Assembly: GCA_019695235.1 (NCBI GenBank)
Contig: JAIBAI010000009.1
Location: forward strand, 1 to 64,000
DNA: 64,000 nt
Direction of reading: 5' to 3'
Source of the DNA: Bacteroidia bacterium
Lineage (GTDB): Bacteria; Bacteroidota; Bacteroidia; M30B66
Part shown: one piece after another, positions 34,375-41,203 of the stretch
How positions within the stretch are numbered: the first letter of the stretch is position 1
Layout of the letters: the number at the start of each line of letters is the position of its first letter
Notes under the pieces: model-generated
The model's input: the letters and a program-made list of their open reading frames with translations, nothing else
Told to the model about the DNA's origin: nothing
Databases searched by the model: none
Made by a program: the position numbers and the translations under genes

Positions 34375-35366
34375 TACCCAATAAAACGTTTTGCTTCATC
34401 AAAAAGTTGTGTTGCATTGACCGGAACAACTCCCGGTTTCTCACAAACCTGTCCGCCGGCTAAATTCGAAAGAAACGCCAAAGTACTCAGGTTACTTTTT
34501 GCGGCAAGACAAAGGCTCGCAATGCTGATGACCGTGTCGCCAGCGCCACTTACATCGGCAATCGTTCTTACATGTGCTGGCAAAAAGTAAGATTCATGTT
34601 CGCCCGAGGCAAACACCCCATGCTCCGAAAGGGTAATAAGTGAAATCTGATGCCCCAGTTGTTTGCGTAACAGGCCGTCAGCTTGTAGGATAGAAGGTTT
34701 CTCTGCCGCATTCACCTCTGTTTTTAAACCCTCACGAATTTCTTTCAGATTTGGTTTAAACAAAGTAACACCCTTGTAAGCTGAGAAATTTCTTTTCTTT
34801 GGGTCAACCGCTACCGGAATTTGTTTCTTAGAAGCCAGCTCAACAACTGTCTGAATTAATAAAGGATTGATAAGTCCTTTATCATAATCTTCAAACACCA
34901 CAGCATCAAAATTATTCGCGTCAAACAGTTGTTCAATATGCATTCTGAAAGCTTCTGAATGGGCCTGATTGAGTGGAGTGTCATCTTCTTCATCTACCCT
35001 GAGCAGCTGGCTTTTGTTACCCATGATGCGTATTTTTAGGGTGCTTTTCCTATCAATACGTAAAATCCCTTGTTGATGAAGTGCCAGCTTGCTCATACTT
35101 TGCAAAATGGCATCACCGGCATGGTCATTTCCGATAACCGAAGCAAGGGTAACTTTAGCCCCCATCGCCACGATATTTTGTGCAACGTTGGCAGCACCTC
35201 CCATGCGGTCTTCATGACTGCTTACATTCACAACAGGTACAGGTGCTTCAGGCGAAATGCGGTCAACTTTACCATGTATGTACCGATCGAGCATAACGTC
35301 GCCTATAACCAATACATGAAGGCTTTTAAACTTCTCAAATAATATGCTTAATTCCTGCTGGTTCAT
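34374..35366 (-). CDS. D-glycero-beta-D-manno-heptose-7-phosphate kinase-like (HldE/RfaE domain I)
   Basis: A PfkB-family sugar kinase of 330 residues, matching the kinase half of HldE. The N-terminal LVIGDVMLDRYIHGKVDRIS near 16-35, GGAANVAQNIVAMG near 56-69 and the C-terminal DVSGAGDTVISIASL near 268-282, with its anion-hole Gly and catalytic Asp, fit the family. The adenylyltransferase half is absent, so the pathway needs a separate gene elsewhere. The product feeds ADP-heptose for lipopolysaccharide core. It overlaps neighbours by 4 bases and 1 base. Confidence 0.85.
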   Translation of the reverse strand: MNQQELSILFEKFKSLHVLVIGDVMLDRYIHGKVDRISPEAPVPVVNVSSHEDRMGGAANVAQNIVAMGAKVTLASVIGNDHAGDAILQSMSKLALHQQGILRIDRKSTLKIRIMGNKSQLLRVDEEDDTPLNQAHSEAFRMHIEQLFDANNFDAVVFEDYDKGLINPLLIQTVVELASKKQIPVAVDPKKRNFSAYKGVTLFKPNLKEIREGLKTEVNAAEKPSILQADGLLRKQLGHQISLITLSEHGVFASGEHESYFLPAHVRTIADVSGAGDTVISIASLCLAAKSNLSTLAFLSNLAGGQVCEKPGVVPVNATQLFDEAKRFIG

Positions 35367-36559
35367 GCTGTAAGGCTTAACAGGCCTTGCTTCAAGCGTT
35401 TTATTGCTTCAATTATCTGGTCATCTGAAGTTGCATAAGAAAGCCTGATTGAATGAGGGCAGCCAAAGGCCAGCCCGCTAACAGTAGCAACATGGAAATT
35501 GTAAAGCAGATAATGACATAATTCCATGGTGTCGTTGAGTACCTTTCCATTACCTGTTTTACCAAGGTAGGTGCTCACATCCGGGAAAAAATAAAAGGCG
35601 CCTTGCGGAAGATTTACGCGAACATCCGGTATCTCACAAAGCAAACGGTACATCAGATCACGCCGGGTTTTGAATGCCCTGGTCATATCAGCCAAACACG
35701 AAGGGTCGGCATCTAAAGCAGAAATGGCTGCACGTTGTGTAATGGTGCTCGTGCCGGAAGTAATCTGCCCCTGAAATTTATCACAGGCCTCGGCAAGCCA
35801 AGCTGGAGCACCGATATACCCCAAACGCCATCCGGTCATTGCAAAACCTTTTGACAAACCATTCACGGTAACTGTTCGTTCATACATCCCCTCAAGCGAG
35901 GCAATACTAACATGACTGCCTTCAAATTGAATCAGCTCATAAATTTCATCCGAGATAATGATAACATCCGGAAAACGCCGAAGCAATGCTGCCAGCTCTT
36001 CAAGTTCTTGCTTGCTCATTACTGAACCGGTGGGATTGCATGGAGAGCTGAAAATCAACAATTTGGTTTTAGAATTTAAAAAAGGAGCTATTTGCTCCGC
36101 CTTTACTTTAAAGTCCTGATGGATACCAGCATACACCGGCACAGGGATTCCTCCGGCTAATTTTATCATTTCGGCATAGCTAACCCAATAAGGGGCAGGC
36201 AAAATTACCTCCTCGCCAGGGTTCACCAAACTCATGATTACATTGGCAATGCTTTGTTTCGCTCCGGTTGAAACTACAATTTGGTTGGGTTTGTACCTTA
36301 AGCCGTTATCACGTAAAAATTTGCGGCTGATGGCTTCACGTAACTCAAGGTAGCCTGAAACCGGTGGGTAGTGCGAAAAATTCTCGTCAATAGCTTTTTT
36401 TGCTGCCGCTTTAATAAAATCAGGAGTGTTAAAATCGGGCTCCCCCAGACTCAGGCTGACAATGTCAATTCCCTGGGCTTTCAATTCACGGCTGGCTCTT
36501 GCCATAGCAAGCGTTTCTGACTCGCTGAGTGCTTTTAAACGGTCTGATAGCTGATTCAT
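35363..36559 (-). CDS. Class I/II PLP aminotransferase, aspartate aminotransferase type
   Basis: A 398-residue fold-type I aminotransferase from the ATG at 36559; an upstream ATG at 36595 would add 12 residues absent from the family. SLSLGEPDFNTPDFIK near 36-51, SPCNPTGSVMSKQELEE near 175-191, SDEIYE near 205 and the Schiff-base lysine in VNGLSKGFAMTGWRLGY near 235-251 are clear. It fits the group Ib aspartate aminotransferases, which can also act on prephenate or aromatic substrates. It is divergent from the DAHP synthase pair, suggesting a remnant of an aromatic amino acid cluster. It starts the five-gene minus-strand operon. Confidence 0.92.
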   Translation of the reverse strand: MNQLSDRLKALSESETLAMARASRELKAQGIDIVSLSLGEPDFNTPDFIKAAAKKAIDENFSHYPPVSGYLELREAISRKFLRDNGLRYKPNQIVVSTGAKQSIANVIMSLVNPGEEVILPAPYWVSYAEMIKLAGGIPVPVYAGIHQDFKVKAEQIAPFLNSKTKLLIFSSPCNPTGSVMSKQELEELAALLRRFPDVIIISDEIYELIQFEGSHVSIASLEGMYERTVTVNGLSKGFAMTGWRLGYIGAPAWLAEACDKFQGQITSGTSTITQRAAISALDADPSCLADMTRAFKTRRDLMYRLLCEIPDVRVNLPQGAFYFFPDVSTYLGKTGNGKVLNDTMELCHYLLYNFHVATVSGLAFGCPHSIRLSYATSDDQIIEAIKRLKQGLLSLTA

Positions 36560-36567
36560 GTTGGCTG

Positions 36568-36575
36568 CAAACCTA
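36568..36575 (-). promoter_or_regulatory. -7 element of the aminotransferase-heptose kinase-ubiE-porT operon
   Basis: On the minus strand this is TAGGTTTG, a perfect TAnnTTTG, 8 bases before the ATG at 36559; no -33 TTG. Confidence 0.4.
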
Positions 36576-36658
36576 AGGTAATTTTTACAATACACACGAA
36601 TAGACTATAATTGCAGGCTATTTTATCAGCAACCATCAACAGGCGTTTCACCCGACCC

Positions 36659-37582
36659 ATGCGCATTTCAGCTTCAGTAAGTACAATTCCATACAGAGAA
36701 TTACCTGGGATAATCCGTGAAATGGAACTTGCCGGAGTGGATGCATGGCATCTTGACAGTATTGAAAACCGGGAAATTTTTGACCTTGCCGAATTCCTTT
36801 CAAAACTGTCTGACCGGCCACGTGACCTGCATTTAATTACGTCAGACCCAGTTAAGTACTGGGATGAAATAAGAAGAACCGGCATTGAAGCAAGCACAAT
36901 TCAATTAGAACGCTTGCATTCACCATTGTACATACCCAGAGATCTGGTGGGTAAAGTAGGTATAGCGCTGCTGGCAAATACCCCGGCGGAAGCCTTTCTG
37001 CCTTACGTTGCTGAGGCAGCCTGGTTATTAATTATGACCACAACACCAGGCTACTCTGGAGGCACCTTTCAGACTTCTCATTTCGAGAAAATTGTTAGAT
37101 TTCGGCTATCCTATCCAAACACCCCGGTTTTTGTTGATGGGGGAGTGGTGCCGGAAATTGCTGCGGTTTTAAAGTTAATCGGTGTGGTGCAGGTAGTGTC
37201 GGGCTCATTTTTACTCAGCGGTACCGGTGTTGAAGAACGTGCAATTAGCCTCAAAGAAGCAAAGATTGAAGAGGGCCGTGTGAAAGAAATTATGGTACGC
37301 AGAAGCCACTGGCCGGCCGACTTTAAGAAGTTTCTTGAAGAAACCCCTGCTGATAACAGTGCAGAATTTCAATGGTTTATCAATAAAAGAGGTGAACTTT
37401 CGCGGATAAATAAAGTTTTATCAGGTAACCTGCCGCTGATGATTCACGAAGAATTACCCTTAACCCTGCTGGTGAAGGCGATGGAGCGCTTCGATGGAGA
37501 CACCTCTGCTGTGGCGGTGGTAAACGATTTGTTTCAATTTACCGGTATGCTCGTACTGGCTTCTCATCTTTCAAAAAAATGA
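36659..37582 (+). CDS. Ribulose-phosphate-3-epimerase-like TIM barrel with extra C-terminal domain
   Basis: From the ATG at 36659 the protein has 307 residues; an in-frame TTG at 36611 is less likely. Residues 1-~210 align by eye with ribulose-phosphate 3-epimerase. The metal/acid-base residues are all present: His31 and Asp33 (AWHLDS), His58 (DLHLI) and Asp160 (FVDGG), with PGYSGGTF near 130-137 replacing PGFGGQ. The usual VMDxxYVPN after the first ligands is lost. Residues ~215-307 form an added domain ending like one CBS module (VAVVNDLFQFTGMLVLASHL). It overlaps the DAHP synthase start by 4 bases. The substrate is unknown; a sugar-phosphate epimerase or regulator is possible. Confidence 0.7.
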   Translation: MRISASVSTIPYRELPGIIREMELAGVDAWHLDSIENREIFDLAEFLSKLSDRPRDLHLITSDPVKYWDEIRRTGIEASTIQLERLHSPLYIPRDLVGKVGIALLANTPAEAFLPYVAEAAWLLIMTTTPGYSGGTFQTSHFEKIVRFRLSYPNTPVFVDGGVVPEIAAVLKLIGVVQVVSGSFLLSGTGVEERAISLKEAKIEEGRVKEIMVRRSHWPADFKKFLEETPADNSAEFQWFINKRGELSRINKVLSGNLPLMIHEELPLTLLVKAMERFDGDTSAVAVVNDLFQFTGMLVLASHLSKK

Positions 37583-38577
37583 TTGTACATCTTAAAGATA
37601 ACATTTCAGAACCCCAGTCGCTTGAATTGGCCCATAGCCACAAAGCGGTTTATTTTCGTTCAAAAAACACCCCTGTTTTGGTGCTGCCTTCAGCGATAAA
37701 GGTACTCCCGGTGGCATTAGAGCCATTAACCAAAGCGCACTGGCCTTGTGATTCAGATATTCAGTTGGCCTCTAAGGCATACAAGCCTGAAACCCGGGAG
37801 GTACGTTGGGGGAAGACCGTGGTAGGGGGTAATTCAGGAAATACAGTAGTTATTACAGGGCCTTGCTCGGTAGAAAGCCTTGAACAGATTGAGCAATCGG
37901 CTTCATTGTTGAACGAGCTGGGCATCAATACCTTGCGTGCCGGGGCATTTAAACCACGCACTTCTCCATATACCTTCCAGGGTATGGGCATCGAAGGGCT
38001 TCAGCTCCTTGCCCGGATGCGTGAAAAACACGGGTTTTCTATAATTACTGAGGTACGTGATGCAACGCACATTGAGCAGGTGATTGAATATGCTGATATT
38101 ATTCAGATAGGGGCTAAGGCAATGTATGACCATGGTATCCTCCGTCGCTGCGGAAAAGCCGGAAAGCCTGTGTTGCTCAAACGTGGTTTTGGCTCCACCC
38201 TGCAAGAGTTTGTTCAATGTGCCGAATTCATCCTTTCGGGTGGCAATGAACAGGTGATGCTCTGTGAGCGTGGTATCCGGACATTCGAGACAAAAACACG
38301 CTTTACGCTTGATTTGTGCGGTGTAGCCTACCTGAAAGAATACACCAATCTGCCTGTTATTCTTGACCCAAGCCACGCCATGGGCTATGCATACGGGGTA
38401 GCTGATCTTGCCAGAGCCTGTGTGGCAATGGGGGTTGACGGTATCCTGATTGAAACCCACCCTCAACCACGGGTTGCACTCTCAGATGCCTCGCAACAGC
38501 TTAACCATGATGAATTCAGAACACTGTACCGGAGTTTACAGCCTGTAGCTGCTGCCGTTAACAGAAAACTGGTGTAG
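37579..38577 (+). CDS. aroF: 3-deoxy-7-phosphoheptulonate (DAHP) synthase, type I-beta
   Basis: First step of the shikimate pathway, from phosphoenolpyruvate and erythrose-4-phosphate. The 332-residue protein has an N-terminal ~85-residue segment resembling the ferredoxin-like domain of I-beta enzymes. The (beta/alpha)8 barrel then has VITGPCSVES near 90-99, RAGAFKPRTSPYTFQG near 120-135, KRGFG near 207 and ILDPSHAMGYA near 262. The KDO8P-synthase-like layout marks type I-beta. It is translationally coupled to the epimerase-like gene upstream. The nearby aminotransferase could complete phenylalanine/tyrosine synthesis. Confidence 0.93.
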   Translation: MIVHLKDNISEPQSLELAHSHKAVYFRSKNTPVLVLPSAIKVLPVALEPLTKAHWPCDSDIQLASKAYKPETREVRWGKTVVGGNSGNTVVITGPCSVESLEQIEQSASLLNELGINTLRAGAFKPRTSPYTFQGMGIEGLQLLARMREKHGFSIITEVRDATHIEQVIEYADIIQIGAKAMYDHGILRRCGKAGKPVLLKRGFGSTLQEFVQCAEFILSGGNEQVMLCERGIRTFETKTRFTLDLCGVAYLKEYTNLPVILDPSHAMGYAYGVADLARACVAMGVDGILIETHPQPRVALSDASQQLNHDEFRTLYRSLQPVAAAVNRKLV

Positions 38578-38594
38578 GTTTTTATAGTTTAGCA

Positions 38595-39269
38595 ATGACT
38601 ACACAGTTCAAACAAAATATTCAGCACTTGGGCAATGGAGATTTTTTGAATGATTTAGTTTGTCCGGAAATTCCAATGGAGCGAAAAATGCTCTTATGGC
38701 ATGGTACCAGCTTGCCCGATGCCTTAGAGTTGCTCTACATTAGCAATCACTATGCGATCGCTATTGACCGCCTGCTCAAATTTGACCTGACTGTTTCAAA
38801 GCGATTTTCTGATACGATAAAGCTGGTTGTTTTCGATGTAGATGGAGTTATGACAGATGGGGGAATGTATTACACCGAGAGTGGTGACGAGTTAAAGAAA
38901 TTTAATGCCAAAGATGGTTTAGCCATCCGGCAACTGGTAGCCAAAGGGGTAATTACAGGTATCATCAGCCATGGAATTAACAAAAATCTCATTGAACGCA
39001 GGGCGGCATTGCTTGGCATATCAAGGGTTTATTGCGGAAATCAGTCAAAAGCCGAAGTGTTAACCGGATGGTGCAATGAAATGGGTATCGCTACCCGGGA
39101 AGCAGCATTTATTGGCGACGATATCAATGATTTACCTGTAATACGCCTGGTAGGATTTTCAGCCTGCCCAGCAGATGCTGTGCCGGAAGTGCAAAAGGAA
39201 GTTGATCTTGTGTTGCGCAAAAGAGGTGGAGAAGGCTGTGTTCGTGAATGGCTCGACATGCACATTTAG
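38595..39269 (+). CDS. KdsC-like HAD phosphatase with N-terminal extension
   Basis: Residues ~75-224 match 3-deoxy-D-manno-octulosonate-8-phosphate phosphatase. HAD motif I is VVFDVDGVMTDGG with Asp81 and Asp83, motif II is IISHG (KdsC normally IITGR), and motif IV is FIGDDINDLP near 173-182. The enzyme would free KDO for lipopolysaccharide. Typical KdsC is ~170-190 residues; here ~74 residues precede the HAD domain (DALELLYISNHYAIAIDRLL near 42-61) and match nothing I know. A later start at an internal Met (28 or 32) is possible. It follows DAHP synthase by 17 bases. Confidence 0.8.
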   Translation: MTTQFKQNIQHLGNGDFLNDLVCPEIPMERKMLLWHGTSLPDALELLYISNHYAIAIDRLLKFDLTVSKRFSDTIKLVVFDVDGVMTDGGMYYTESGDELKKFNAKDGLAIRQLVAKGVITGIISHGINKNLIERRAALLGISRVYCGNQSKAEVLTGWCNEMGIATREAAFIGDDINDLPVIRLVGFSACPADAVPEVQKEVDLVLRKRGGEGCVREWLDMHI

Positions 39270-39318
39270 TGCTTCATGAATAAAATGAATGGTAAGTGAA
39301 AAGCTAATGGCGGTTTCT

Positions 39319-39326
39319 TAAATTTG
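39319..39326 (+). promoter_or_regulatory. -7 element before the GT2 gene
   Basis: TAAATTTG lies 16 bases before the GTG at 39343; no TTG at -33. Confidence 0.35.
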
Positions 39327-39342
39327 CCCTCCTGCTATTGAA

Positions 39343-40083
39343 GTGAACTCTGAGAGCCTTATAATAATTCCCACCTATAATGAACGCGAAAACATCGAAA
39401 AGATGGTTCGCAAAGTAATGTCATTACACCGTGCCTATGATTTGCTCATCATTGATGATGGCTCTCCCGACGGAACCGGTGGCATCGTCAAAACACTTCA
39501 AAAGGAGTTTGACAAGAGGCTCCATTTGGTTGAACGCAGTGGCAAACTGGGTCTTGGAACCGCTTATATTCTTGGCTTTAGGTATGCACTTGAACGCGGC
39601 TATCAATTCATTTTTGAGATGGATTGTGACTTTTCACATAACCCTGACGACCTGGAGCGACTTGAAGATGCCTGCCGCAATGAGGGCGCTGATTTGGCTA
39701 TAGGCTCAAGATATATCACCGGCGTGAATGTGGTAAACTGGCCTATGAGCCGTGTACTGATGTCATATTATGCTTCAGCCTATGTGCGTAGAATAACCGG
39801 TATGAAAATACGTGATACCACAGCCGGTTTTAAGTGTTACAAACGACAGGTTTTAGAAACCCTTGAACTTGATAAAATTAAGTTTATGGGGTATGCATTT
39901 CAGATAGAAATGAAGTTTACCGCCTGGATGTGCGGTTTTAGAATAAAGGAGGTTCCTATCATTTTCTACGACAGAACTGAAGGGAAATCAAAAATGTCAG
40001 GAAAAATTTTCCGTGAAGCAGTTTTTGGCGTGATTGAAATGAAAGTAAAGAGCTGGTTCAGAAAATACCCGAGAGTTAAGTAA
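39343..40083 (+). CDS. Polyprenol-phosphate mannose synthase-like glycosyltransferase (GT2)
   Basis: A 246-residue GT2 enzyme in the dolichyl-phosphate mannosyltransferase group. SLIIIPTYNERENIEKMV near 4-21, IDDGSPDGTGG near 37-47 and MDCDFSHNPDDL near 95-106 (the DxD) are the classical motifs. No membrane segment is apparent, so the soluble DPM1-type form is likely. The GTG at 39343 is the only start that keeps the N-terminal strand. It would charge undecaprenyl phosphate with a hexose for periplasmic glycosylation. It is followed after 19 bases by an acyltransferase. Confidence 0.92.
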   Translation: MNSESLIIIPTYNERENIEKMVRKVMSLHRAYDLLIIDDGSPDGTGGIVKTLQKEFDKRLHLVERSGKLGLGTAYILGFRYALERGYQFIFEMDCDFSHNPDDLERLEDACRNEGADLAIGSRYITGVNVVNWPMSRVLMSYYASAYVRRITGMKIRDTTAGFKCYKRQVLETLELDKIKFMGYAFQIEMKFTAWMCGFRIKEVPIIFYDRTEGKSKMSGKIFREAVFGVIEMKVKSWFRKYPRVK

Positions 40084-40102
40084 GTGCCTGAATTGCAGGT
40101 TA

Positions 40103-41203
40103 ATGCGTAAAAATATTGAGCTTGTTCAAATGCTGCGTGGCCTGGCAGCGTTGCTGGTATGCCTGTTTCACATGAAAGGCTTATTGCCCGACGACAAACT
40201 TGGGGCACGTCTTTTTGGCAATGGCTCTATAGGAGTGCCCCTTTTTTTTATGATAAGTGGCTTTATCATGTACCATACTACATGGCAGAAACAAAAGCCA
40301 GATTGGGCATATATCATACAATTTGCAAAAAAACGACTTGTCAGGGTGGTGCCGCTCTATTACCTCTGCACTGTAATTGCAATAAGCATTTTTGAACAAT
40401 GGCCATTTTACCTTTTTGAGCATCCTGAACGTCTGTTGGCCGGGGTACTCTTCATGCCGAGCTTTCACATTATGTTAGGGCCTTCCTATGGTTTACCTCC
40501 CTTGGCAGTAGGATGGTCATTGAATTACGAGATGTACTTTTATCTGCTGCTGACACTTGCAATGTTGCTTCCTGCAGCCAGGTGGTATGCACTTGGAAGC
40601 TTTATCCTGGTGTGTGTTTTTCTGGTTCCCTTGTTGCAGTTTGGGTATCTTAATAGCAGTATGGCTGCCAGCTATCGTTTTAGCACTAACTACTTTAACC
40701 TGATGAGCAACCCGGTGATGTTGTTCTTTCTTGCCGGAATACTTGCCGGAGCAGGCTATGAAAAAATTCCTCTTAAAGTTAGCACCAAGCTTGCAAACAT
40801 ATTGCTGGGTATTGCGCTTACCGTTTTTTTCCTTCATTTTGCCAGGGTAGGTATGAATATTTCCGGATATTCAGCTTCTCTGATATCATGTGGCTTTTTG
40901 TTGATTGCCTGCCTGGTACGCGATAAGGCGGGGCCGGTAAGGATTCCGGAATTTCTATTGTTTACAGGCGATGTTTCGTACTCAATGTACCTGATACACC
41001 CGCTTGTGTTGAGTGGCATCCCGGTGTTGGCAGGCATTGCGGGCCTACCCATTCGAGGTCAGGGATGGCTTTACTTTCTGTTTATTTTAGTACTTATTCT
41101 AATTGTTTCGCATTTCTCTTACCGTTACATCGAACAAGCACTTGGGAAATGGTTAATGAACTTTCAGCTACGCAGCCGGGTTACCGGGCAAGCTCCTGAT
41201 TAA
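40103..41203 (+). CDS. Acyltransferase family 3 (OafA-type) membrane protein
   Basis: A 366-residue integral membrane O-acyltransferase. The catalytic block IELVQMLRGLAALLVCLFHM near 5-24 contains the conserved Arg and His. About ten hydrophobic segments follow and VGWSLNYEMYFYLLL near 136-150 is the second family motif. It acylates surface carbohydrate; the acceptor is unknown. It follows the GT2 gene in the same direction. Its last 23 bases overlap the end of the convergent patatin gene, and no terminator is visible. Confidence 0.9.
   Translation: MRKNIELVQMLRGLAALLVCLFHMKGLLPDDKLGARLFGNGSIGVPLFFMISGFIMYHTTWQKQKPDWAYIIQFAKKRLVRVVPLYYLCTVIAISIFEQWPFYLFEHPERLLAGVLFMPSFHIMLGPSYGLPPLAVGWSLNYEMYFYLLLTLAMLLPAARWYALGSFILVCVFLVPLLQFGYLNSSMAASYRFSTNYFNLMSNPVMLFFLAGILAGAGYEKIPLKVSTKLANILLGIALTVFFLHFARVGMNISGYSASLISCGFLLIACLVRDKAGPVRIPEFLLFTGDVSYSMYLIHPLVLSGIPVLAGIAGLPIRGQGWLYFLFILVLILIVSHFSYRYIEQALGKWLMNFQLRSRVTGQAPD

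Noticed and set aside
37903-38466. 187-codon minus-strand frame opposite DAHP synthase
   Set aside because: Antisense to a well-supported gene; no start context or domain.
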